NCBI GenBank assembly: GCA_003054665.1
Contig: QAYY01000003.1
Span: 558,001 to 622,000 of the forward strand
DNA: 64,000 nucleotides
Origin: Opitutaceae bacterium EW11
GTDB taxonomy: Bacteria; Verrucomicrobiota; Verrucomicrobiia; Opitutales; Opitutaceae
Direction: 5' to 3'
This document shows positions 10,496 through 18,860 of this stretch, in pieces; the first letter of the stretch is position 1, and each line of letters begins with the position of its first letter. The notes beneath the pieces are model-generated. The model was not told the DNA's origin, ran no database searches, and saw only the letters and a list, made by a program, of their open reading frames with translations. Both the position numbers and the translations under genes were made by a program.

Positions 10496-12430
10496 GTGTT
10501 CAACGTGAAACCGCGGCATGAGAGACTGCCTGGAATCACCAGCGCCGGCGCAAGTTGGCCGCCGGCGCTGCTCACCTTGTTGTTCGTTGTCGGTTGTTGT
10601 GCGTTTGCTCGAACCTGGGCGGCGGAGGTCTCGTGGACGCTGCGCTATGACGGCGGACCCGGCTCCGGGATGCTGTGGGGTATCGCTCCAGGTCCGGCGG
10701 GTCTCGTCGCGGTGGGCACGGGCGGAACGATTCTGCAGTCGCTCGACGGGCAGTCCTGGACCGCCCGCGATTCCGGCACGCAGACGTGGTGGCTGTCCTG
10801 CGCGTATGGAAACGGCAATTACGTCGCGGTCGGTGACCGGGGGGAGGTGCTCACCTCAGCGGACGGGGCGACCTGGACGCCCCAGCGCCACGGGCAGACG
10901 AACGCGCGGCTCAATCGCGTGGCGTACGGCGGCGGCAAGTTCGTCGCCGTCGGCGAGGCGGAGACGATTCTGACGAGCGACGACGGCGTGCATTGGCTGC
11001 TGACGCACGGCGGCGGCACGAACTGGCTGCGCGGGTTGGTATGCTTGTCGGTGGACAATTCGAACGTATGGCTCGCGACCGGACAAAACGGCGTGGCGTA
11101 CCTCTCGACCGACGCCCGGACCTGGACCGTCACCACCGGCGTCCTCGGCGCCGACCTGGAGGTGCTCCAGTACCAAGGCCAGCAGTTCATTTCGTCGAAG
11201 GGCTATCCGTCGAAGGCCGGTTGGTTTTATCTGTTGGCCGCGGGCGCGAACGAAACGGTGAGGGAGCTGACCCTTTCGGCCGGAGTGAGAGACGGCGTAG
11301 TCAGCGTGGGCGACCTGACGGCTTCCGCACCGAACACGGTCTGGAACGGCAGTGGTGCGCGACTCCGGGCCATCGTCGGTTTTCCGGGAACGGATCGTTT
11401 CCAACTCTTCGGAGAGAACGGTGTCGTTCTCAATGGCTCGGCGCGGGTCGGAGCGTCGACGGCCACCTGGAGCGAACAGACGCTGCCGGTGGCGCAGAAC
11501 TCGGCGGACGCCACGAACTACGCCGGACGCCGCTACGTCGTCGGCGACGACCTGCGCATCCTGGAGTCGGAGCCGCCTGAACCGGTTCGTTTTTCCAATC
11601 TCTCGACGCGGGCGGAGGTGGGAACGGGCGAGCAGGTCATGATCGCGGGAGCGATTGTGTCCGGTTCGGAAAAGAAACGGGTGCTCATCCGAGCCCTCGG
11701 ACCCACGTTGACCGATTACGGCCTGGTCAACGTACTCCCGGATCCGCGCATTGAGATTTTCCAGGGTCCGGTGCGCGTCGCGGAGGTGGGCGCCTGGTCC
11801 GAGCGGCCCGATGCCGACACGATTCGCGCGGCGTTGACGCAGGTTGGCGCACCGCCTCTCGATCCCGCGCGCCGGGACGCCGCCGCGGTGTTGGAGCTTC
11901 CGGCTGGGGCGACGACCTTTGTGGTCAGCAGCGTGTCCAATCGCTCAGGGGTGGCACTGGTCGACGTGTTCGATCTCGAGCCGCGCAGAACGGAAGCAGG
12001 ACGTCTGTTCAATCTCTCCACCCGAGGACTCGCCGGACCGGGAGAACAGACGATGATCGCCGGGCTGATGATCGACGGCCCGCGGCCGAAGACCGTCATC
12101 ATTCGAGGCCTCGGCGCCAAGCTGGCCGAATACGGAATCGCGCGGCCCCTGGAGGATCCCGTGCTGACGCTTTACCGCGGTGGGCTGGTCGTGAATTCGA
12201 ACGACGATTGGACCGCGCCGGAGTCACTTCCGAGCATGTTTGGCGGGAGCGCCACGGCGGAGGAACTCCGAACGATGATGAAGACGGTCGGCCTGTCGTC
12301 GCTGGACAACTACCCGAAGGAGGCTGTGATCGCGGCCACGCTCGCGCCCGGCGTCTACACCGTGCACCTCTCCGGGAAAAGCGGCGCCTCCGGAACGGCC
12401 CTGATCGAGGCGTTCGAGCTGCCGTATTAG
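10496..12430 (+). CDS. Secreted propeller-like protein with two LSTRA/MIAG/IRALGP repeats
   Basis: The 644-residue protein has a long basic N-terminus and a hydrophobic export signal (about residues 24-42). Residues ~45-360 carry repeated GxxYVAVGDRGEVLTSADGAT-type units with spacing near 45 residues, as in BNR/YCF48-like beta-propellers. Two tandem C-terminal copies of a ~130-residue module follow. Each begins with FSNLSTRAEVGTGEQVMIAG or FNLSTRGLAGPGEQTMIAG, continues with RVLIRALGPTL or TVIIRGLGAKL, and ends with a Val-Asp-Val-Phe or Ile-Glu-Ala-Phe strand. That module is common in large secreted proteins of Opitutus-like Verrucomicrobia. The role is unknown; a cell-surface or secreted adhesive or sensing function is a guess. 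Confidence 0.8.
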   Translation: MFNVKPRHERLPGITSAGASWPPALLTLLFVVGCCAFARTWAAEVSWTLRYDGGPGSGMLWGIAPGPAGLVAVGTGGTILQSLDGQSWTARDSGTQTWWLSCAYGNGNYVAVGDRGEVLTSADGATWTPQRHGQTNARLNRVAYGGGKFVAVGEAETILTSDDGVHWLLTHGGGTNWLRGLVCLSVDNSNVWLATGQNGVAYLSTDARTWTVTTGVLGADLEVLQYQGQQFISSKGYPSKAGWFYLLAAGANETVRELTLSAGVRDGVVSVGDLTASAPNTVWNGSGARLRAIVGFPGTDRFQLFGENGVVLNGSARVGASTATWSEQTLPVAQNSADATNYAGRRYVVGDDLRILESEPPEPVRFSNLSTRAEVGTGEQVMIAGAIVSGSEKKRVLIRALGPTLTDYGLVNVLPDPRIEIFQGPVRVAEVGAWSERPDADTIRAALTQVGAPPLDPARRDAAAVLELPAGATTFVVSSVSNRSGVALVDVFDLEPRRTEAGRLFNLSTRGLAGPGEQTMIAGLMIDGPRPKTVIIRGLGAKLAEYGIARPLEDPVLTLYRGGLVVNSNDDWTAPESLPSMFGGSATAEELRTMMKTVGLSSLDNYPKEAVIAATLAPGVYTVHLSGKSGASGTALIEAFELPY

Positions 12431-12498
12431 GAGGCTGTCGGAGATTTCGCGCCGAGCGCAGGCGATGCCCATGTCGTCGCAGAGTTGGCCGAGCTGCA

Positions 12499-12530
12499 CG
12501 CTTGCGGGTGGCGCGACGCGTCCCAGCGGC
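12499..12530 (+). repeat. Dispersed intergenic repeat, copy 2
   Basis: ACGCTTGCGGGTGGCGCGAC followed by GCGTCCCAGCGGC matches the sites at 21852 (minus strand) and 63391. It lies in the 164-bp gap between two convergent genes. TGTCGTCGCAGAG at 12472-12484 also recurs at 21852 and, inverted, at 63416. Confidence 0.45.
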
Positions 12531-12594
12531 GGGCGAGAACTGAGAGCCTGCTTACAACCGAGAAAACAGTCCTGCGAACCCCCGGAAAGCCGCG

Positions 12595-15288
12595 CTACAG
12601 CAGCGGCTGATCGTTCTTCGGATCGTGGGCCATGGCCTCAAAACGGGGATGGCCGCGCAAGGGGGCGAAGCTGGGCATGAGTCTCAGATCGAGTCCGTTG
12701 ATGCCGTTTATCGGTGAGTTGATCAGCCTTTCGAGCTCCGCGATGGCGAACTCCTTGTCGCCAAGCCAGGCGTAGGTCATGGCCAGTTGGTAGCTCGCAT
12801 ACGATCCCAGCCCGAGGTCGACACTTTCGGGGCAGAGCCTCACGCCGGTCCGTGCCGCGGTTCTTGCCGCATCGGCGTTCCCCAGAATGGCTTCGACGAA
12901 GCCTAGGTCAGCCCAGTGAGCCGCGTTGGTCGGATCCCGAGCGACGGCTTCCCGGAGATCTGCGGGAAGCCGACCAAGTCTGGCGATGGTGCCGGCTGCA
13001 TCACCGTGAAACCGATACATGCACGCGAGTTCGGCGGTGGAGTCTATGAGTGCGTCATTGTTCTCATCCGCGGGATCTGGAAGCCGACGATCGAGACGTT
13101 TGAACTCCTCGAAATCATCGGATTCGTAAGTGAGCAGGAGTCGGGCAAAGAGAATCGGAGTGGTTTCCCGCTCCGCCGGAGAGCACTCAGCGATGACTTT
13201 TCTGAAAGGATCCAGGTTTCCCGTGATCTGCTTCTCCGTGAGCGCGAGCCAGACTTCGTTTGCTTTGGGGCCCTGCAATCGGGGCGGACGGTCGATGCCT
13301 TTAGGCCAAATCTCCGCCTGGCGCTTCTTCTCGATCAAATGCTCTTGCCAACGCCGTGCCGTGCCCAGGCTCGATCGATAAACGTAGGAGTAGAGCCGGT
13401 TGGCCGGGTCCAGCTCCATCGCTCGCCGAGCATTGTCCAGAGCTGAGGCCCACTGTCGTTGCCGTGAGTCGACGCCACGAAGCCAATAATACACCGACGG
13501 ATCGTTCGGCTGAAGAGCCCGCAGCCGCTCGAACTCCTTCCTTGCGCCGGCATAGTCCCGGTGACCGTAGTGACGGTAAATGCCAAGCGCGCGAATGGTG
13601 TCGGGTGAGTTCGGGGCCAGCTCCAGTGCGCGCTGCATGCACGTTTCCAGTTTCCGTTTTCGCTCCTCCGTCGTCTCCTCCGAGATAAAAATCAGCTCGG
13701 CGTGGTAACGAACGAGTGTACACCACGCCGCGACGAACTTGGGATCGAGCTCCACCACACGGTTGAGGAGAGGTTCGACGTCCTTGTTCGTCCGATACTC
13801 GTCCATTTTGGCCCGTGCCTGGATGTATAGAGCATAGGCCTCGACGTTTTCCGTCGGCCGGCTCTCAAACAGACTGACCATTGTCGGTTGCACGACGGCA
13901 GACAGCGCTTCGCTCACCGCCCGTGCCAACTCGGTTTGAAGATCCAGCACATCCGAAACCTCGCGGTCGTAGGTGGCGGTCCAGGTCTGCTTATCGGCCG
14001 GCACGTCGAGGAGGCGGCAGATCACGCGGACACGGGAGCCTTCGCGGCGGACCGAGCCCTCCACGAGGTATTGCACTCCGAGTTCCCGGGCGATTTCTGA
14101 GGCGCTCTTGTGGGTTTCTCGATAGACGACGGACGACGTGCGCGAGACGACGTGGAGGTCGCGCAGCAGGCTGAGACGATAGATCAGATCCTCGAGAATC
14201 CCGTCGGCGAGCAGCGTATTCGCCGGATTCGGGGTGAGATTGGCGAACGGAAGGACGGCGATGCCCTTGGCAGTCGCTGCGCTCGGCATTGGCGGGACCG
14301 CGCTGTCGGGGGCCGCCGGAGGTTTCTGGTCTGCCGCGCCGGGGGCGGCCGAATGCGGAAGCATCGACGCGGCGACGAGGAGCGCGCCCAAAATCGCGGC
14401 ACCGACCACCCAGCGGAACCCGAACCAGCCGCGCCGTTTGGGTTGAGCGGTCCTTGCGGGTAGTTCGAGCAGGGCGCCCAACAGCTCGCCGCCGTTGCTG
14501 TATCGTTTCTGTGGCGACGGATCGCAGGCCCGGAGAATAATCCGGTTGAGCTGCATCAGTTCGCGTTCGTCGGGCAGGGAGGCGAGGTCGGTAGGGAGTT
14601 GGGGAAACTCGCGGTGCTCGCGGCCGGTGCAGAGTTCGTAGAGCAGTTTTCCCAGGGCAAACACGTCGGCTGCGGGCGTGCCGGGTCCCTCCGGCGGCAC
14701 GTAACCCTCCGTGCCGATGTAGGTGCGGGCGGCTGCGGCCGGGGCGACGAGCCCGATGTCGGCGAGTTTGGGCACGCCCGAAACGATGATGACGTTGGAA
14801 GGTTTGATGTCGCGGTGCACCAAGCCGTGGCGGTGCAGCGAGGCCAGCACGCGGGCGAGCTCGACTCCGATCTCGGTCGTTTGCGCTGCGGGCAGCCTAC
14901 CGCGGCGCGCACGCAGCTCGGCGAGCGTGAGCGGAACGTAGGTCGCCGGATCGATCGCGCGGCCGCGGTCCGCGTCGTCGGCGAGTTCCATCACGTAGTA
15001 GAAGAATCCCGCTCCTTCGTTGCGGCCGACGTGGAGAAGGGCGAGCTGGATGGACTCGTCGAGCGAGAGCGCGGCGAACTGCGTCAAACCGCGAAACTCC
15101 CGCTCAAACGGCTCCGGGTCCGTGAAATGGTCCCGACGCACGACCTTCACCGCGCGGAGCAATCCGGTGACGCCGCGCGCGAGCCACACGTCGCCGTAGC
15201 TCCCTTGTCCGATCTGCCGGAGAAGCTCGAGGTCCGGAATGCGCGGCGCAATCACCGTGGCACGGGAAGTCTGCCCGTGCGAGGCCAT
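12595..15288 (-). CDS. Membrane Ser/Thr protein kinase with TolB-like (FlgO) and TPR extracytoplasmic region
   Basis: The 897-residue protein starts at ATG 15288. The kinase domain (~15-285) has IGQGSYGDVWLARG, the Lys of RAVKVV, and the catalytic loop HRDIKPSN near residue 154. The metal-binding motif reads DIG in place of DFG, with the Asp kept. A juxtamembrane RRGWFGFR precedes one membrane helix (~290-310). The outer part begins with a FlgO/TolB-N-like domain (GIAVLPFANLTPNPANTLLA, LGVQYLVEGSVRREGSRVRV), followed by a long TPR array (ALELAPNSPDTIRALGIYRH, YYWLRGVDSRQRQWASALDN). It lies downstream of an ECF sigma-factor gene on the same strand. This pairing is seen in other Verrucomicrobia and Planctomycetes and suggests one signalling unit. 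Confidence 0.92.
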   Translation of the reverse strand: MASHGQTSRATVIAPRIPDLELLRQIGQGSYGDVWLARGVTGLLRAVKVVRRDHFTDPEPFEREFRGLTQFAALSLDESIQLALLHVGRNEGAGFFYYVMELADDADRGRAIDPATYVPLTLAELRARRGRLPAAQTTEIGVELARVLASLHRHGLVHRDIKPSNVIIVSGVPKLADIGLVAPAAAARTYIGTEGYVPPEGPGTPAADVFALGKLLYELCTGREHREFPQLPTDLASLPDERELMQLNRIILRACDPSPQKRYSNGGELLGALLELPARTAQPKRRGWFGFRWVVGAAILGALLVAASMLPHSAAPGAADQKPPAAPDSAVPPMPSAATAKGIAVLPFANLTPNPANTLLADGILEDLIYRLSLLRDLHVVSRTSSVVYRETHKSASEIARELGVQYLVEGSVRREGSRVRVICRLLDVPADKQTWTATYDREVSDVLDLQTELARAVSEALSAVVQPTMVSLFESRPTENVEAYALYIQARAKMDEYRTNKDVEPLLNRVVELDPKFVAAWCTLVRYHAELIFISEETTEERKRKLETCMQRALELAPNSPDTIRALGIYRHYGHRDYAGARKEFERLRALQPNDPSVYYWLRGVDSRQRQWASALDNARRAMELDPANRLYSYVYRSSLGTARRWQEHLIEKKRQAEIWPKGIDRPPRLQGPKANEVWLALTEKQITGNLDPFRKVIAECSPAERETTPILFARLLLTYESDDFEEFKRLDRRLPDPADENNDALIDSTAELACMYRFHGDAAGTIARLGRLPADLREAVARDPTNAAHWADLGFVEAILGNADAARTAARTGVRLCPESVDLGLGSYASYQLAMTYAWLGDKEFAIAELERLINSPINGINGLDLRLMPSFAPLRGHPRFEAMAHDPKNDQPLL

Positions 15289-15434
15289 GGCGGGGTGTGC
15301 AGACGGTAGCCCCGCGGAGTCTGGGGACTGCGGGAGCAAGCGGCGGGATATTGTGCTGTTTGTGGCGGAGAAGCGATGCCGGATTTCCCGAGCTGGGCAC
15401 GCGTTTGCGACGCGGCGGCGGAGCGGAACTGGGG

Positions 15435-16076
15435 TTAGGCCCACTGCTTTTCCAAAAGAGCGATTTCAGCGGCGAGCCGCTTGGTGAGGCGATGGCTGAT
15501 CACGTACACCGATGCCGGGTTTACGCCGAGTTGGGCGGCGACTTTGAGAACCGGCCAGCGCTGCCGGACATGGAGATCGAATGCCTGAAAGTGCTTTGGG
15601 TTCACCCGCCGGGCGAGACGTTCCGTCGCCGTGGCGAGAAGCTGCTCTCTCCATTCGCGGTCCCACGCGTCCTCATCCTCGGCGGGCGCTGGGATGCGGT
15701 CCGTGGTCGAGGTGCGGCGTTCCGTTCCGTCGTCCGACGGAGCGTGCGGCACGCGTTCGGCCGAAGGACTATGCGATTCGAACTTGTCCGCGATGCGCCA
15801 GCGGGTGAGCTGCATCAACCAGCCCCGGAAGGAGCCGCGGTCCGGGTTGAGATCGAAGTCCCGGATCGTCTCCGCGACACGTTTGAAAACCTCCTGGGCG
15901 ACGTCTTCCGCGTCTTCGTGGCAGAGGCCCGCCCGGCGGGCGCGGCCGTAGATGAGCCGCCGATAGAGCCGGTGGAATTCGTCCCAGCTGTCGCCGTCCT
16001 GCCAATCGCGGACGCGGAAGAGCAGGGTCGGACGCGTCTGCAGCGTCGTGCCGAGGTCGGGGTGCGGAGGGTTCAT
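15435..16076 (-). CDS. ECF-family RNA polymerase sigma factor
   Basis: A 213-residue protein from ATG 16076 (an in-frame ATG at 16103 is also possible). Region 2 is clear: EFHRLYRRLIYGRARRAGL, DAEDVAQEVFKRVAETI and GSFRGWLMQLTRWRIADKF. Region 4 has FDLHVRQRWPVLKVAAQLGV and NPASVYVISHRLTKRL. The ~45-residue linker is charged and Pro-rich. No anti-sigma factor gene is adjacent; the next gene in the same direction, 146 bp away, is the membrane kinase. In related systems sigma activity depends on a partner kinase, so phosphorylation-based control is a reasonable inference here. Confidence 0.93.
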   Translation of the reverse strand: MNPPHPDLGTTLQTRPTLLFRVRDWQDGDSWDEFHRLYRRLIYGRARRAGLCHEDAEDVAQEVFKRVAETIRDFDLNPDRGSFRGWLMQLTRWRIADKFESHSPSAERVPHAPSDDGTERRTSTTDRIPAPAEDEDAWDREWREQLLATATERLARRVNPKHFQAFDLHVRQRWPVLKVAAQLGVNPASVYVISHRLTKRLAAEIALLEKQWA

Positions 16077-16179
16077 GACAACAAACACACCGCGGAACCC
16101 CATAATCTTTCACCGAAAGGGCGGAAAATAAACCCGAGTAAGCTGAAAGATCGCCTCGAAATTCGGGGTGGGGCGCGGA

Positions 16180-16947
16180 GTGAAAACACTCCAACCTCTC
16201 CACACCTTCGGCGGGCGCCCCGGCGCGAGCCTCTTCCGGATCGTTCTGGTCCTGACCTCTGCATCTCTGGCAATGGCGCAAGAAAGGCCGGGACCCGACA
16301 GGTCGGCATGCCCCGCCGACCTGCCCCCTGCGTTTCCCGATGCCGCGCACGTCACTCGCGGGTGTTACCTTTCGACGATGGCCTACATCGTCCGCTTCAC
16401 GCGCGAATTCCCCGACGAGCGGGCCGTTTCGCTGACGGTGAACCCTGCGGGATTCGACGGACCGCACACGATCGCCGTGATGACCTGGAGGGATGCTTGG
16501 TGGGCCCGCGACGAATTTTCGGGAGTGTTTCCCCTGGGCCGGCGCGTCGTTGACTGCGCCGAAACCGCGGCGCTGCGGACGCGAGCTCAGGTGGCTCTCG
16601 GTCGGCTGGCGCGGCAGCAGCTCGCGCGCGGGAGGATCGAAGCCGGTTCGTCTTCGCGCAACGTATCCGCGATGCACTACGAACAGGACATTCGCGCCGC
16701 GGCGACGCTGCTGCCGTGCGCGAGCCAGTGTTACCGCGTACGCTGCGGCACGGACGATCGCCTCTTTCTCTTCTTCCGCCCGGCTGAAGGACGTATCGCC
16801 CTCTACGACCCGGCAACCGGCACTGCCTCCGCCGAATGCACGCCGATCGACGTCCCTGCGCTGGTGCGGCAGGTGGCGATCCGACTCGGCTACGCTGCTT
16901 CGCGGGTGCAGCCGATGCCGCTGGAGAGTGCGCTGGCGGAGGACTGA
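16180..16947 (+). CDS. Exported protein of unknown family, possibly a papain-fold hydrolase
   Basis: A 255-residue protein from GTG 16180 (a GTG at 16168 is also in frame). The N-terminus is a signal peptide (VKTLQPLHTFGG, then a hydrophobic run ending ASLAMAQ). Near residue 61 is RGCYLSTMAYIVRF, near 95 GPHTIAVMTWRDAWWARDEF, and later C residues at ASQCYRVRC. A Cys at a helix N-terminus, then His, then a nearby Asp is the order of papain-fold hydrolases, and the HTIAVMTW strand resembles a bacterial transglutaminase or cysteine-peptidase strand. This is only suggestive; I do not recognise the family. It is divergent from the sigma-factor gene with a ~100-bp gap. Confidence 0.6.
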   Translation: MKTLQPLHTFGGRPGASLFRIVLVLTSASLAMAQERPGPDRSACPADLPPAFPDAAHVTRGCYLSTMAYIVRFTREFPDERAVSLTVNPAGFDGPHTIAVMTWRDAWWARDEFSGVFPLGRRVVDCAETAALRTRAQVALGRLARQQLARGRIEAGSSSRNVSAMHYEQDIRAAATLLPCASQCYRVRCGTDDRLFLFFRPAEGRIALYDPATGTASAECTPIDVPALVRQVAIRLGYAASRVQPMPLESALAED

Positions 16948-17059
16948 TATGCCCGCGGTCGCACCTCGTCCGACAGAGGCGGGGAGGGCCGCGGTCAATC
17001 CTTGTCGCCGACTGCTCGACTCGCCTAGCGTCATGCGCCCGGCGACGCGCTGGGCATCT

Positions 17060-17500
17060 ATGATCCAGATACGTCCCGCCACGTTGGAAGACTTCGATCA
17101 ACTGCTGGTGCTGTTTCGTCAGCTCTGGCCGACAAAGACGATCGTCCCCGATCGCCTCCGCGGGGTTTTCAAACGGGTGATCGAGACACCGTACAAACAG
17201 TACTTCTGCGCGACCGACGCCGACCGTGTCGTCGGGCTTGGGGCGATTTCATACAAGGATAACCTCTGGCAGGAGGGCGTCATTGCGTACGTGGAAGAGC
17301 TCGTCGTCGACGAGGCTCGCCGCGGAAAGGGCATCGGCACGCAGCTTCTGGATCATCTCGTCGGGCTTGCACAGGCACGAGGCTGTCGGCGGATCGAACT
17401 TGATTCGGCGTTTCATCGCGTGGACGCCCATCGTCTCTACGAGCGCGTCGGCATGGAAAAACGCGCGTATCTTTTCTCGCGCGTGCTGCAGCCTCTCTGA
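17060..17500 (+). CDS. GNAT-family N-acetyltransferase
   Basis: A 146-residue protein from ATG 17060. The frame is open far upstream, but that part is antisense noise over the previous gene. It begins with IQIRPATLEDFDQLLVLF, a classic GNAT N-terminus, and has the acetyl-CoA pyrophosphate loop in VVDEARRGKGIGTQLLDHLV (R-x-x-G-x-G). The C-terminal RIELDSAFHRVDAHRLYERV then GMEKRAYLFSR is also typical. The substrate is unknown. The next gene begins 12 bp after its stop, so the two are probably co-transcribed. Confidence 0.93.
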   Translation: MIQIRPATLEDFDQLLVLFRQLWPTKTIVPDRLRGVFKRVIETPYKQYFCATDADRVVGLGAISYKDNLWQEGVIAYVEELVVDEARRGKGIGTQLLDHLVGLAQARGCRRIELDSAFHRVDAHRLYERVGMEKRAYLFSRVLQPL

Positions 17501-17512
17501 TCCGCTTTCGCC

Positions 17513-17923
17513 ATGGCTGCCGAAACCGAAGTTGCCGAGCGTATCATCCGGATGGAGACATCCGCACTCGAGCGCTGGGGGCGCGGCGATCCGGGCGGAT
17601 TCCTCGCCATCTCCGCTCCCGATGTCGTGTATTTCGATCCGTACCTCGAGCACCGGATCGACGGACTTGAGGCGCTGCGCCGACGCTATGAGGAGATCTG
17701 GGGCAAGGTCCGCTTTGACCGCTTCGAGCTGATCGACCCCAAGGTCCAGTTCTGCGGATCCGCCGCGGTGTTGACGTTCAACTACGTTTCGTACGCGGCC
17801 GGCCAGTGTTCGCGCTGGAACTGCACGGAAGTGTATCGGAAAACCGGCGACAGTTGGGAGATCGTCCAGACGCACTGGTCGTACACCACGCATCCCGGCA
17901 TCGTGGGCGCGACGGACCGGTAG
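17513..17923 (+). CDS. SnoaL-like/NTF2-fold (DUF4440-type) protein
   Basis: A 136-residue single-domain protein. The cone-shaped NTF2 fold is indicated by the N-terminal helix (RIIRMETSALERWGRGDPGG), APDVVYFDPYLEHRIDGLEA, then an antiparallel sheet ending RWNCTEVYRKTGDSWEIVQT and HWSYT. The last strand-turn is the strongest signature of the DUF4440/SnoaL_3 group. Members include ketosteroid-isomerase-like enzymes and binding proteins, so no reaction can be assigned. It follows the GNAT gene closely. Confidence 0.87.
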   Translation: MAAETEVAERIIRMETSALERWGRGDPGGFLAISAPDVVYFDPYLEHRIDGLEALRRRYEEIWGKVRFDRFELIDPKVQFCGSAAVLTFNYVSYAAGQCSRWNCTEVYRKTGDSWEIVQTHWSYTTHPGIVGATDR

Positions 17924-18035
17924 CTCGGAGTTGGGCGAAGGTCGTTCTGCAGAACCGTCGGGTCGGTCACAGTCGGACCGGCCCGGCAGGCGTCGGAAGT
18001 GCCGAATCCTGGCTGGGACCGTGGGAAGGCGAGCG

Positions 18036-18716
18036 TCAGTCAGGGCGTCCGCAACAGGCGGCGATCCGTCGCGCAACGTGCTCGCGTGTGATTGCCGCTC
18101 CTCGCAGCCACGGATCGGGAAGGTCGCCGACGATTGCTTCGAGGAAGCGGGGGGACACCGGCGGAAGGAGCTGCGGGTTCCTGAGATGCTCGCTGCCGGT
18201 GAAGGCGTGCCCTGGCGTGAGTTGCGAGGAAGGAGACTCACGGTGGAGGAATCGGCAGCTCCCGTGGTCGACAATCCAGGCTTGGCCACGGTCGTCCTGA
18301 AGAAGATTTCCGCTCGCGCAGCGCCGGTCGACGTTGGAGAAAATCAAGTCGAGCGTCACCACCTGGGCGATCAACGCCGGACTCACCGACGCGTACGCGT
18401 CGCACGGGAGCGGCTTGGTGTCGCCGAGGTAGGCGAGACCGAGATTGGGCCCACCGCTCTTTCGGACGATGTCGAAGAATTCGTCCGTCCCGAAGTTCCA
18501 CGGATAATCGGCCGGCAAATCGACGATCAGCGGCGGAGGCACCGGCAAGCCCGCCGCGGAGGCGATTCGGTTGACGACATATTCGCTGATCATGCTCTCC
18601 GGGCCATTTCCCGCCCCGTGTAGTTTGATCACGCAAACCGCGCCGTCATCCGTCTCGCACAACGTCGGAATGGAACTTCCGTGGAAAGCTTTCAGGAACC
18701 GCCGCAGCGTAGCCAT
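18036..18716 (-). CDS. HipA-like kinase-fold protein (HipA_2 type), without a HipB partner
   Basis: The 226-residue protein has VCVIKLHGAGNGPESMISEY (a putative ATP-binding Lys), ASAAGLPVPPPLIVDLP, and LDLIFSNVDRRCASGNLL followed by IVDHGSC. The N-x-D-R and D-H-G motifs match the catalytic loop and metal site of HipA-fold kinases, and the size fits the short HipA_2 family rather than the 430-residue toxin HipA. No HipB-like helix-turn-helix antitoxin is encoded on either side. It may therefore be a housekeeping kinase-fold protein rather than a toxin. Convergent with the SnoaL-like gene. Confidence 0.75.
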   Translation of the reverse strand: MATLRRFLKAFHGSSIPTLCETDDGAVCVIKLHGAGNGPESMISEYVVNRIASAAGLPVPPPLIVDLPADYPWNFGTDEFFDIVRKSGGPNLGLAYLGDTKPLPCDAYASVSPALIAQVVTLDLIFSNVDRRCASGNLLQDDRGQAWIVDHGSCRFLHRESPSSQLTPGHAFTGSEHLRNPQLLPPVSPRFLEAIVGDLPDPWLRGAAITREHVARRIAACCGRPD

Positions 18717-18860
18717 CGAGTGAACCTACCGAAGCCCCCTCACCGCGCCAGAAGGATATGCGCCGGTCGGCGGTGCGGCCCTTGGGTCGGACTCCCGCCC
18801 GAACCGGATCATGGGTATTCACTTGATCGGGCCTGCTAAAGCCGGTCATGGGTTCAGCCC

